From assembly GCF_910592395.1 (NCBI RefSeq), contig NC_088309.1:18418599-18482598 (forward strand): a DNA stretch of 64,000 nt, given 5' to 3'. How positions within the stretch are numbered: position 1 is the stretch's first letter; each line of letters opens with the position of its first letter. A model generated the notes under the pieces. It was not told where the DNA came from and ran no database searches. It saw only the letters and a list, made by a program, of their open reading frames with translations. A program made the translations under genes and the position numbers. Shown piece after piece: positions 23,577 to 35,735 of this stretch. The stretch comes from Lineus longissimus (Eukaryota > Nemertea > Pilidiophora > Heteronemertea > Lineidae).

Positions 23577-24141
23577 ATGTAAGATTATAGAGAGAATACT
23601 GAACATTGAAAAGTCTCTAGACTTTCCGTCTATGCTCTGGATTTGTGCAAAGAACGATCCGAACTTAGCATCAAATTATGCCTTTCTGGCAAAGTTGTGT
23701 ACACTGCGTGTCGAACCAACCGAAAAATCCTGCGAACAATGTAACAGCGTCTACACGGACCCTCAAGTTCACTTTTTTTGTCAATGCACTGCCTTTAGCA
23801 GTAACAGGGACCGGTTTTGGGACAGCATTGAGCAAAAATGCGACGTTAATGTTAGTAGCGAACTGTGGAATATGATGGACAGTGATTTGGTCGAAACATT
23901 GCTGGGGAGGCAAACAGATAGCCCCGATTTTGACGAAATGTCACAAGTTCTGGGTGTTACTGCCGCCACCTGGCGGCCGTGAGAAAATGTTTAAGGCGAA
24001 ATAGTTCAGAGACACCTTTACTTTAATTTCTTGATTTGTCTCGTGCAATTTTGATTTGTTGCTTGTTGTAAATAACTATACATTACTGTTGTTCTGTAAT
24101 CTTCTAACAAGGAGGAAATAAAGAAATATATATATATATAT
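23577..24141 (+). mobile_element. 5'-truncated LINE: C-terminal coding end, 3' UTR and tail
   Basis: An open frame from about 23577 to the TGA at 23980-23982 ends a LINE ORF2. It contains the C-terminal cysteine/histidine cluster CEQCN...DPQVHFFCQC followed by SNRDRFWD, typical of CR1/L2/Jockey-like non-LTR elements (family knowledge). About 110 bp of 3' UTR follow, then AATAAA and a (TA)n tail at 24127-24141. There is an upstream in-frame stop just before 23577 and no reverse transcriptase, so this is a dead-on-arrival insertion truncated at its 5' end. It sits in a receptor intron on the opposite strand. Confidence 0.8.
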
Positions 24142-24819
24142 ACATCATTTTGATGGTAAAAAAACTAAAAACTGCAACTAAGTCACAACCTTATATCGGT
24201 TTTGCATCACCATGATCACGCAAATATTCATTCACGTAATATCCATCTGAGCCTTTTTTTCTCACTAAACCCACTTTGTCAAAGTTATTTACAGGCTTCA
24301 AAGTGATCTGTCATCGTAGTGAAGTTCATTAACCTTGGCAACTCACCCTGTTTTCAACGAAAAAAAATCAGTCGATAACTCATATTGGAGCAAGAATGAT
24401 CTGCTTTAGAGCTAAGTTTGCTAATAACCCTCCGTGGGTAGGTTATTTTTCACGTATACTTGTATAAACTATGACATGGCACGACATATTGTCATATCGT
24501 AGTCGCTATCGATAGGTAAGATTTACGCCCTCTGGAGACTGCAGTATTAAGTCTTTGACAAAATGGGGATGATCGATTCGGTAATATAGTAGCAGAGCAT
24601 AGTTTTTTTCTGCATCTTCAATCGTGTGAGGAAGGTAACATGAACTCAATCCCTGTATAGCAGAAGTAACGATTTTAGTGCTTCTTCGACCCCCTCCTGT
24701 ATCGTAATGCAGCGGCGCAGTCGCTAGCTGAATTCGTGTTTTTCGCTGTATCATTGTACCAAAAATATAAAATATAGGTTAATTTCTCTTTGGCATTTCT
24801 GCAATACTGATTACTACTT

Positions 24820-25500
24820 ATGTTATTGATGAACATTTTGGCAGAGAGTTTTGTGAGAGCATTAAGTGTGGGTTCCAGAACAACGAAATGGGGCGAGTTC
24901 TTCAGAGTGACAGTTGGAGTCTCACAGGGATGTCTCCTCTCCCCTGTACTCTTGGAGTACTCCATCCTCATGGCACGGTACAAGTGCACTCAAGAGATAA
25001 AAGTGAGAATTGCCAACGCCACCAGCAATTCATCCAATTCTCAGAGCAGGAATAACAGCTTACAAGTAAAGGTCAAACCATTCAGGTCCCTCGCCATCTC
25101 CATCTTCCTCAACAGCTGCGAAAGTTGGACAACAACTGCGGAGACAAAGAACCGCATCCAGGCATTTGAATTGGCGAACACAATTTGAGATCTCAAAGAA
25201 CAAAGAGGAAAGAACCAATGTAAGAGTCATTTCGAGAAAGGTTGGAGACAACATGTCGATGACATGAGACACTCCAAGCTACCGTAAGAGGACGTAATCG
25301 CAACATAATTGGACACATATGCCGATACGACTCGCGTGCAAAAGGTCATCTTGCAAAGTAACGTCACTGGTTGAAGCAAGGTTCACGAAGGCATGTATTG
25401 ATGGACGACATCAAAGAGTGGACCGGCCACACAACACCTCAACGTATCGGTTAGGATGGAAACCAATTTTCTTCGGCACGCATCTCCGCTATCAGCTAAC
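24820..25500 (+). mobile_element. Decayed non-LTR retrotransposon with internal deletion
   Basis: One open frame (to 25188) joins two parts of a reverse transcriptase ORF. The first half includes the finger/palm motif VGVSQGCLLSPVLLE. The second half matches the thumb and downstream region (CTQEIKVRIANATS, then FRSLAISIFLNSCESWTTTAE). The segment between them, which should carry the catalytic YxDD, is missing. Beyond 25188 the frame is broken, but GHICRYDSRAKGHL and DDIKEWTGHTTPQRI are still readable up to about 25480. The clade was not assigned (RTE- or Jockey-like). It cannot encode a working enzyme. Confidence 0.8.
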
Positions 25501-25997
25501 ATAGTTACCCTACGACCTCATGTCATGGGAAGACGTTATGATACCAGGTACTGAAAAATGCTATACATAGCACAAGGTACCCCTTGATTGGCTAAAAGCA
25601 TCTCTTTGTTAATATTATACCAAGGATATAAACGTGATTATGAGGACCATTAGTGCGATGGATTGCCTTTCTTGCATTGTCAGCAGCTGAGGCTTCCTCT
25701 GTGTCATATTATTCAATCGTAGCTTTGTAAACAAGGCACCCTTTATGGCCCAACTATATTTAATTGTCCTTATCAAGTTGACAAGAGACTGTTATTTGGC
25801 CTACGCCAAGACCTGTGATGTAGACAAATACCCGGTACTCTCGTTTCACCAGTCTAAGACCTGCTGATCAATTATTACAAAGATCAAGCTGGAACATGAC
25901 GTCATGACCACTAGACAATGGTGTCGCCAACCCATTGTCTATCCATGTTGAAAATATCTACTGGCACTGAAAGACCATATGTGCATGATGCATGTAC

Positions 25998-26166
25998 AGT
26001 GGAACCCCACTTGGCGGGCATCTCTCTAAACCTCTTTATTAAGGACACTACTTTTGGTCCCAAAGTGGTAGTTTCCATTCAATTTGATCTCTCTAATCAG
26101 GACACCTCTCTATTAGGGACAGGACTTGTTAGTACCGAGGGTGTCATTAATAGAGAGGTTCTACTG
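25998..26166. mobile_element. MITE with CAGTGGAACC ends
   Basis: A 169-bp element with cagtggaacc at 25998 and ggttctactg ending at 26166 as imperfect terminal inverted repeats. Inside are ctctctaa / ttaatagagagg and tttggtccc words in inverted order. The left flank is TA, as expected for Tc1/mariner/pogo-type insertion; the right-hand TA is mutated. Non-coding. Confidence 0.7.
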
Positions 26167-26229
26167 TGTCTAGTTTGAATATTCAAAACCGGTCTTTGAT
26201 TGGTGAAATTTGAGTCAATGGTGTTGGCC

Positions 26230-26830
26230 ATCTCTGTAGTATACCCGATGACACATACAATGTATTATATTTGTGTCATCATTCCGGTGTAACATTTTTG
26301 GTTGTTTCCCATCCCGTTGTTTCTACTCTAGACAACCATAGAGATAACATAACTTTTCCAATACATTAGTTTGATTGTTATAAAGTTGTTACTAGCTATA
26401 ATATCTATGGTATCATATATTTGTTTTATCATTTCGGTTGGACGCCTTTGGTGTTTCGCCAATCCGGCCAGTGTTTCTATTGCATAAATAAGTAGAAAGA
26501 CCAATACTTTTCCAATAGTTTGATTGTTGTAGAGTCGTTACAAGATTACAGTAACATGTATTTTTGTGCCATTATTCCAGTGAGATTCTTGTATTTTTTT
26601 CCCGAAACCAGTCTTGATATTATACAGATAGAGACAGCACGACTTTTCCAATATTGTTGTTTGCCTGCTATACACTTGTTACAAGATACAGCATCTTACA
26701 TTTTTGACACTATTCCGGTGTAAACGTTTATAGTAGTTCCTCATCCCGGAAAATTTATACAAGAGGCAGCTAATAAATATAGAGAGGGGCAATCACTTTT
26801 CATTAAAGGAACACAGAGGAAGGTGTCAGA
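26230..26830. repeat. Degenerate tandem array, about 4 units of about 135-155 bp
   Basis: The words cttttccaat, gtttgattgtt, gttacaagat and attccggtgtaa recur in the same order. The cttttcca anchors at about 26353, 26507, 26643 and (as cttttcatt) 26796 are 154, 136 and 153 bp apart. Units are strongly diverged. No protein-coding periodicity seen. Confidence 0.7.
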
Positions 26831-29370
26831 GTCTACTTTTTTTATCGTCCCCCAAACAGCGATGGGAAATAGTCAGAAAAGGCGATACTTAAAAACGTTA
26901 CACCGGAACGATGAAGTATTGGGTTTTGAGCTTCAGTCCTAGCAAAAAGAATAAAGCCTCTTCTGTTTTGTCTGTATCACCTATTTTTCCCGATGAAAAA
27001 TGAGGCAACGCGAGATAGAGTGCATGCCTAGTGTCGAAGGAGTTCAGACTGTGATAAGGGTCACGTTCCTAATGAATCGCTCGCTACCCCTGCATGTTTT
27101 TATAGAAGTCTTTGACTATAAGCTCTTGACATATCAATTACCAGACACCACCCATCTTCTTTGCATCAGTTTTCTTGGCACCGTTTTCTTAGTAAATAAG
27201 AGAGAAGATTATTACTATTGTACCAATGGATGATAAATTACGACTCAAAGGACAGGATTAATCTTTGCCAGCTTAAGACAAGATAACAGTCATTATCTTA
27301 TTAATAGAGAAAATTTGCTACTTCAAAGAAAATGAAATCGTCCTAATGATCATGTTAATCACAATACATGTACTTGTATCTCGACAGTATCTGACATGGC
27401 TTCACCTTCCGTAGAAACTAGACAAAACTTTTTGATATAGATTTGTTGCTTATATGGAAGGATTGTCATATCAGACGCTCTTCTCTTTCTCATCAATAAT
27501 GGGCGTCTAGAAAAGGGCACGGATTTTCATGAGATTTGAAAGGCATAGTTTACTGAGCACGACAAAGTTGCTCTCTCCAGTACTTTTCGCTGAATTGACG
27601 AATACTAAACATGATGGATCTAACAAGGGAAGACACCATCTGGTCCCTAATCCTAACTTCTTATGGACTATTTACAGTCTGTGGCGTTATAATAAGGCAG
27701 TTGTTCTTCTTGTCAACAGTATCGTTTTACAAAGACCATCGTATCGAAAGCCATCAGCAGGGTTTTCGTGTTTTTGACAAACATCATTATGTTGCATGAG
27801 ATCATATTTGAGAATCACAATAGTGCTCATGTCTTGCCAGGAGGAATCTTGTGAAAAAGAAATCGCGGCTTGAAAAAGAATCGACGAGATAATTTGGTTG
27901 ACAGACGAAAACATTGCTTCTGTTGTCTGAAGATGGATCTGTCTTTGTAAAACTTCCAATAGAATGAATACATGTTCTTCTCCAGTAAAATAAGCTTTTA
28001 TTAGCTTATACATATAGTCTTTTTATGTGACTTTATCAAGCACAATGACGAATTTCTATCGAGGGCTTTCAAGGAAGTAAGATTGCTATTGTCAGCAGTA
28101 AGGGTTGTCAACGAAAAGTTTCTGCTGTTTTATTAAAAACTTCTTCACCGAAAAAAATATCAGTTAGAGCGTCTATTGAAAAACAAGGCAAATAAGACGC
28201 CTCAAGGATTATCTTCAACGACAACATCCAAGTGCCAAGTGCCATGTGAAATGTTGGTGTTACAACACTGTGGTATCAAGGCAGTTTTTTTATCAAAATA
28301 TTAAACATTGTCATCTATATCGGGTTATTCAGAACAAATTTAAAATGTTTTTTTACTTCAAAGTTTATATGTAGAAGATGGACTGATATAAAGTGTCAAA
28401 GTTTTTTCCACATACGATGACATGTTATACATTATTTAGTGTAAATTTCAGCAAAGTGGCTATTAGATGTTATTAATCAGTAACAGCATGTAGAACGCAT
28501 GAAAATCAGAGTAATAGTAATGCACCATTTGAAATAAAATGTGCCACTAATAAATTTGAGAATAAAAACGTTGAGATCACAAAACTAAAAAGAAAATATC
28601 CGCATTTAGCCTCACGAATTTCTCTGATAGTGATAACTGTCGGATGAGTCTTTATGCTCGCCAAAGCTTTCGAAGGTGGCAGAGAATTATACAGATGACT
28701 TTGTTCGTTTCTCCGAGACTTCACGCATGCTGACTGGTACATCTGCAACGGTCTTCGGATGGCCTAAGTTAATAATGAGTAGTAGTAACCTGTGTGATCT
28801 TAAAAGAATCATGGTGTTCAAGAAATCTGCTAAAACATTAGCAAATAATTTGATTTTCACATTGGTGATGATAAAATTGTCATTCCTTGTCTGTTTTTAC
28901 CCCTTTTCCCCTTTTCTGGTTTGAAGGTTCTGCCTTCTGGTTAATTTAATAAATGTCTAATGCTAATAAAGCTTTTTAGTAGCTGAAGCGTAATTTATCA
29001 TTCACTTTCTCATCTGGTGTGTTTCTATAGGCTGTTAGTTATTTGATTCTCAGGTATTACGCCAATTCTTTTCTATGTGTGTGAAAAAGGGTTATTGGCA
29101 AACCAGATGAGAAACTTCCCTTCGAGTTCAATAACTGCTTTGCGGCCTTAGGTGATATCAAATCGCCCTCGATAATTGTTATGAAGTACATGTAGTTTTT
29201 GCTGTTTTTATCAGAATACTGTTTCGTCGAATCTCATTAAGTTATCCTGCAATCGTAATCAAAAGATGTTTCGGGAAAGCTCTCGCCCAAAAAGAGTTAT
29301 GCTCTGAGATAATCAGCAAGTGACAAGGCATCCTGACATAACCAGTGATTTGAAATACATGTATACTCCG

Positions 29371-29463
29371 TATTTTGATATTTTTGTATACGAGGTAGGA
29401 GTATCTTGATATTTTTGTATACGAGGTAGGAGTATCTTGATATTTTTGTATACGAGGTAGGAG
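29371..29463. repeat. 31-bp minisatellite, 3 units
   Basis: Three copies of a 31-bp unit (29371-29401, 29402-29432, 29433-29463) ending tatacgaggtaggag. Units 2 and 3 are identical; unit 1 has one change (tatttt for tatctt). Confidence 0.97.
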
Positions 29464-30803
29464 TATCAAAAACCTGATCTCAGGATGGTGACAAGTTTAC
29501 CTAGTCACGTACAACTTCTGGGTTCAAGTGATAAATAACCGCATGAAAAATCTAGATGCATGTAAAAACACAATTTTGTACCTCGCTCTTCTGCAAAAAC
29601 GGCTTAATGTGTTATAATGGCTACCCACGCAAGAGAAACGAACGCTCAAAATGTCGCAACCTTTGTCTTGATTGATTAAAAAATATCGCTGCGACAATTC
29701 AGATTACGCTTTTGAAATAGATGATGGATTAACAGAAAGGCGAAAGGCTCTGAAATGAGGACCTGCGATTATGTCTTAGATGCAAACACATTTTTCTTTA
29801 CGGGCTTTCTTACCTTTAGGGAGGACTTCGGCTATATTTGCAAGGATAATAAGTATCCGTAAACATAGCTACACGGAAAAAAATGTTTTGTAAGGTCCAT
29901 ATCTGCACATTATAGTTGACCGAGATTTACCCGAGAAAGAATCTGTGCTTTGACCTTCCCTTGCGCTATCGGGTATAATTTGCATTCCCAATAGGATAAT
30001 TCAATCTATTAATAACTGCTTGAAGATGAATCCAATAGCACATCAATCGCGTTTTGATTAAACTAATACCTTCAAAGAGATCTCCAATTCAGCCTCTGGT
30101 AATGAACTTGCTTGGAATTGTCCCGGGAAAACTGCCTCACTCAATTACCTCAACATTGACTAAAACTGGGATAGTTTTTGTTTCAAGTCCACCGATCGAG
30201 ATATTTCAGGGGGAAAAGGACACTGTTACTATTATAATGAGATTTCAGGGGATTATTGTTCATTAACGATAGCATAACGCAGCAACGGAAAAACACTACA
30301 AATGTCAGAACATTTAGAAACGCGAACAATAAGAATATATGAAATCTTGGTGACGTTTATTATTCATGGTACGTTAAGCTTTGATTATCAATGATACGAA
30401 TAAAAAGGAGATGGATGTTCATCGGGAGCTGCGATGTGCTTTTTTCAAATAAGACGATCGCTTTTTGAATGAACAATAGACACTAGCTCTTTCCACGCTA
30501 ACCAAATATAAATGAGCTTGCTCGCTAAATCTATATTTAATCCAACCCAATAAGTACATTGTGAGACGTAACACATCGTTAGCTGAGAGCCATCCCGTCT
30601 ACTGTAAGGTTACTAATTCGATTTTAAGGAATGTCTGCCCATCACTGATATAAAGAGATGTTTTCTTGTTGTTGGTGATAACACCGGAAAAATGTAGCGA
30701 AGCGAAGAAGAAACATGATGCCATAAAACACTAAAAGAAATGATAGATGACAATAGGAATAGATAGAACTAATTCAAGATTCTGTAAAAAAGAACATTTA
30801 TTG

Positions 30804-30891
30804 CGCGACACATGCAATTGAGGAGTTGGATGTCTTTCACAAGTTTGTTCACTGGTCGGAGATTCTAACTCACCTCAATTGCAGTGTCGCG
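30804..30891. repeat. Short inverted repeat, 19-20 bp arms
   Basis: cgcgacacatgcaattgagg (30804-30823) faces cctcaattgcagtgtcgcg (30873-30891), which differs by one missing base. The 49-bp loop is unrelated. It may be a tiny MITE or a stem. Confidence 0.6.
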
Positions 30892-32301
30892 TTAGTTCCA
30901 ACGTGAATTGCTCGGCGTGCCTCCCTTCACATTATTCGTTCAGGAAATACTTCGATCTCAGTCAGAACCGTAAAACAAATATATTGAGGACAAATGCGGC
31001 AAAAATCAGTTACCATGAAATCATGCGGGTGATTCACATGTGAAGAAGTTTTTCTTTGATGTTTAATATCAGACGCGATAGTCGGCTCGGTTCTATATAA
31101 CATGTAGGTATGACGTCTTGTTCCGGATGACGGGCAGCTTGCATGAATTACGAACTCCACAATTTCCGCAGAGCAATTTTTAATGTAATGCTTATTATCA
31201 TTATGATATCAAATTTCGTGGAAAACGTCAATTCACCTTTAACGGCGACGCAGCAGATGTTGGACACTTCCCTAGCGTCATAGGGGAGCACTCTCGAGAT
31301 TGTCATCGCCAACAACATCTACCTTATGTAGAGATAGGAACATCTTCAGGCATGAGACACGTATAATTGCTCACACTATTCATATACGCGAACCAAGATC
31401 AAGATTGCCTGAGTGGGATTCTGCAGGATAAGACATCCACTTAATGAGAGAACATCCATCAGGTCACCGATTATCTTTAGTTTATTCCTTACTCAGGCGA
31501 ATAATAGACGAAGGGTACGAATAATAGACCAGAACATACCACAGACCGCTTTCGCTGAAAATTGCGCTCTTCCCCATGCAGTTTATGATGAAAGCAGTTG
31601 TTATCTTTGTAACCCATTAGTAATTGGTGACCTTTTGGCAGCTGAGTCTGTTCTCTTGGGTCATATTATTCCGCCATTTGCGGGAAATAAAGAACTGATC
31701 AGCGTCATTTATGTACCATTACTAGGAGTTAGTAGTTCACCCTTCTTTGAAAGAGGTCGTCGACCTGACTTTTAGGGTAAATATGGGTTTAGAAATGATC
31801 TTTATTAGAGACTTACCAAATATTTAGAACAATTGAAAACGCTTAACAATTGACCTTGATTATAAATGTATTCAATTCCTCAGAGTTTAATTTGAGAACA
31901 AGGGGGGCATATCTATAAATAATAAGCAACCTTTCAAGTAATCAGTTGATATTGAGGTAAATGTGCCGAAAAGGGTAATACACTATTTCGGGAAATCCAG
32001 GCACGTATGTGTTAGATGACATAAATATTACATTTGTCTCTTACGTTTTATGACATCACCACATAAATTAGCATATTTCGGACAAATAAAACGTACATGT
32101 AAGCTATATCGCACTGCATTTCAATCCATCTCTAAAACTGTTGTATTTCAGTTATCACGTAACGGATTTCGATGAAACAAAACGTTATTCCCGGATGACA
32201 TGCTCAACAACTTAGGTTGATCAATGTTGTCTCGCCTCTTCTCTGTGACCACTTCCTCGAATAGTCAAAAAAACAAAGCAGATTTAGAAATAATGGCTTA
32301 C

Positions 32302-32506
32302 CTCGACCCTGGCGGTATCTCTTGGACATTTCACAAAGAATAAGGGTATACGATATCACAATAACGAGCAGAGGGACGACGTAGATGGCGATGACGTTGA
32401 AAAGCTGGTAGGCAAGCTCGTGAGCTGGGGTTGGGTAGAAACCGAATGTTGCACATTGGTTATAACCCTTATGTACCGGATGTGCGACTAGATGGAATAT
32501 GATGCT
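32302..32506 (-). CDS. GnRH/AKH/corazonin-type GPCR, exon for ECL2-TM5 (most 5' exon found)
   Basis: Internal exon of a seven-transmembrane neuropeptide receptor that would act at the plasma membrane through G proteins. It is bounded by a pyrimidine-rich acceptor ending cag (32507-32510) and by a donor read as G|GTAAGCC (32301 downward). The 68 codons plus one base start SIIFH, at the end of TM4. ECL2 follows, with the conserved disulphide cysteine in NQCATFGFYP, then PTPAHELAYQLFN and TM5 with its proline in YVVPLLVIVISYTLILCEM. The basic SKRYRQGR starts intracellular loop 3. The order QC-TF-F-PTP-HE-AY is the signature of invertebrate GnRH, AKH and corazonin receptors (family knowledge). 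The exon enters in phase 0 and leaves in phase 1, which matches the exon at 22057-22179. Which ligand it binds cannot be told from this part. The upstream exons for TM1-TM4 are not visible in the window. Confidence 0.93.
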
Positions 32507-35500
32507 CTGGAAATACACAAGAAATTGAAAAGATTAGCACTGCTACTACAAACTTGATTTAAGTGCGAGGTTTTGTGATAATTTTTGACGAAATACGGCA
32601 CGGCCCTCAAACTGTCGATTGTATAAGGTGCACCAGAATCTCAACTCGATTATTCAACTCGGCATTGCAGCTTCGCTTTCTGACTGATGTAAGGAATTTA
32701 CAAATGATAAAAATAGGGTTGAATATCACGCTTATGACTAAGGAGACAACCAAAACAATGTGAGTCTAGACCTAGATTAGGTACGAATACTAGTGGCGGG
32801 TTCAGAACTCTTTTGGACATGCTCGCGGGAAGAGGGCGAGCGCAGATGCCCGAGTCACCACTCATCTGACGCCAGAACAAGAACAAAGAACCTGAAGTTT
32901 AATAAAGTCAATAAACCATGAGCCCATGAAGATTCGTTTAGTAGGTTTGAGGCTGGGATAATGGTTTCTCTTCTCTTTACAACGATGCAAAACCAGTCGC
33001 TACAAAATGTCAAACATCTTATGCTTAAAGTGATAACGGCTTTCTTTCTCCTCTCTGAGCTTTAAAAGGATTACACAATTGCTGATCCGCTGCACATCAG
33101 GTGGGACAGACCGCCGCGGCACAACGACTCAAGGACCAAACAAATGCTACGGCTGCTCAATAGAGTTTCCGGCAGTAATAAATTTTATTATCTTGAGAAT
33201 ACCACAGGTGCACTAACGAAAAAATATAAAAACTAAAGTAATAATAGTCATATTGATTATACATCATCCTATTTAAGCTGCATGGGACTAATAACGAAAA
33301 TGATTGATGTTGCAGCCTCCTGCCCTGGCATAAAACAAAGCCAACACGTCTTTTAACAAGCTGTTACTGTAAAAGGACCAAATTTTCGCGTGCGTCTTAT
33401 TTTTGCGGTAAAAATATCGGGTCTTTCCATTTCGCGAATCAAATTATTCGCAAAACTGAAACAATGCGTGATCAGCCAAAACAAAACAACATTTTAATAT
33501 TTTCAGGAATTTTATCGAATCGCAAAGATGGGGTGAAGCTTTTGCGGTTTACGGTAATTTCTCGCTATGTCACATACTAATGCCATTATTCTGTAGCTAC
33601 GGCACCAATGGGATATCACAAATGGAGCATAACTTCATGCATTTTGCCATTAACAATTGTTATCATTACTGTCCATAACTTTCGCAACTGCCCATAGAAT
33701 GTCACGAATCAAAAAACACTTATAGCAAAATTTTCTAACGGCTTACCTCAGAATACTGGAATTGATATTACTTCGCGCAAAATGCACACAATGACACAAA
33801 ACATGAGTATGGCTTAAATGCAACGCAAAAGGCACCTAATGGGAATAACACAAGAAAGAAGCACATTCACATATAGTTATTGCCTTTTGTATCTGTCCAT
33901 CATAACTTCTGCAACAGTGACAAAACCGTGCCACCGGTAAGTACAAACATTTATGCAAAACCGACACGTCCTTTTCACCACATTGCACATTAAGGCATGG
34001 ACATGGCTTGTGAAGATTTCTTCCATTCTTTATAATGTTGGTGTTGAAAGGAATTATATATTGATTTTTGCTTCGTGACAATATTCTCAAATTTAAACGA
34101 GGCTCTACTTCGACAGTAATATGAGCTGCTGCGGTTATTGAGCTCTATCGATCCCGACACCTCGAGTACGTTTAGGGCGACTCTTGAAATCACATAAGGT
34201 CCCATTTCCAACGCACCAGCAAATAAACGCACCATCGACATGTCATAGTTCCACATTTGAAATTCGCCTGAAGCACGAACCGAACAGCCAGAGGAAATGT
34301 GAGAGCGAGCAAGAGGAAGCTGATCTTCTAGCTGAAAAGCAGTTCACTTGACATGCCCAAAACTACACTTATCTCAGACCTGGCAATAAAGTAAGTAATT
34401 TTAAGAATTCTCCGGTAACAAAGCGGTTTATTAGCGCAAACAGTGTGGAAATATCGAAGTCGATCCGTCTATACGAGGTCCCCAAGGCGCGCGATCAATG
34501 CCCAGAAAGGCGAACAAGAAATAAGGTGGTGTTAACCGACCAAACAAAGGTTCTGATCTTTCCGTCCGTTTTCCTCGGGCACTTTCTTGTTAAACGCACA
34601 ATCATTGATGTAGTCCCTTTCAGCAAGACGAATTGAAAATAAGTCATCTGCCCACGCTGTATACCACCCCTTACAAGTTTTCACTTAGCAGCATGTCTTA
34701 ACTAATTCCTCCATTCTCTCGTTATATATCATCTCAACTTATGCTTCTTGACTGTAAACTGAAAAAACCTTAGTGCCTTTTTATTTCTGCGATTCGGGAA
34801 AATCCTGAAAGAAAACGTTATTTTAACGATATTTAGTTTGGCTGATTTCATAATTCTTTTCGTTTTTCGAGAATGAAAAATGTAACGCAATTTTTATTTT
34901 TTGCGATTCGAGACTATTCACGAAATCTGCGAATATATTTGCAGTATATATCATTTGACACATCTCTAATCGCACTTCTTAAATACGTTCCTACTGTATA
35001 TTGTATATTGGTTACAAATGTCAGCCCGTTTCTTCGATGACAAAATTAAAAAAGTCTTAGCAATAGCGCTGTCTTGATGCCATATGATGCCGGAAGTCTT
35101 GCTTGGGCACAAAGGAGGAATTACGCTGTTGAAGAAGACATTTCTTCCGCAAGAAGCAGTTGGCGGACTTCAAAAATCGTGATCATTGTGTGTGCCTGCG
35201 TAATAATTCAGAACAGCCAAGCTCAAGAACTTCATGATATCATTCAGTGGTCAACTTTAAACAACTGGGTTTACAATGAACCGACCGCACATTACAGTGT
35301 AATGCACTATGCGCCAATGAAGCCTCGTTTTCAATTCAGCTGTAATGGTTAGGCAACCATAACGGCTTGGGTTGGTGCAAAATCTGAAAGCATTTCATAA
35401 GCATTTAAAACCACATTATTCGTTATTTGATTGAAATGTTTTAGAATAGAAATTGATACTTTACTGTCGGTATTGATTGTCTCTCCAACAACGCGAGGCT

Positions 35501-35589
35501 GGAGCTAAAATATTGGCCGAAACCTCGGCTACGCCTCGGATTTGGTCTAATAGCTTAACCATCGCGGTTTTGGTGACAGTGAGGTTCTC

Positions 35590-35735
35590 TTTCGGCTATT
35601 TCGAGTAAGCCAGGTCGGTGCCTTTTTAACTTTATAATCCTGATCGCGTGGTGATATCATTAGTTGTCTCTGTTGGCTTATATTTCGAAAAAGCCAGATC
35701 GTTGCCTTTTTACGATATAATCCTGATCGTGGTGA
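35590..35735. repeat. Two-unit tandem repeat, period about 83 bp
   Basis: Both units contain a ttcga-a-aagccag core, ttgcctttttac or tgcctttttaac, and tataatcctgatcg followed by tggtga. Diverged; non-coding. Confidence 0.65.

Larger units (their letters stand above)
22180..32301 (-). other. GPCR intron, 10.1 kb, with LINE remnants
   Basis: Separates the TM5 exon from the loop-3 exon. It holds LINE remnants at 23577-24141 and 24820-25500, a MITE at 25998-26166, a degenerate tandem array at 26230-26830, a 31-bp minisatellite at 29371-29463 and a small inverted repeat at 30804-30891. I recognise nothing at 22.2-23.5, 26.9-29.3 and 31.0-32.2 kb. Confidence 0.75.

Noticed and set aside
29371-29463. 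CRISPR-like spaced repeats
   Set aside because: Units are directly adjacent without unique spacers, and the DNA is clearly metazoan; this is a minisatellite.
31238-31320. Possible minus-strand exon ending AAAG|GTGAATTG in the receptor intron
   Set aside because: The short frame does not resemble any receptor segment and would break the phase match between the flanking receptor exons.
33743-33830. Possible TM4 exon before the ECL2 exon (minus strand, donor GAG|GTAAGCC)
   Set aside because: The GPCR-like frame hits a stop before the donor, and the conserved TM4 tryptophan is absent.
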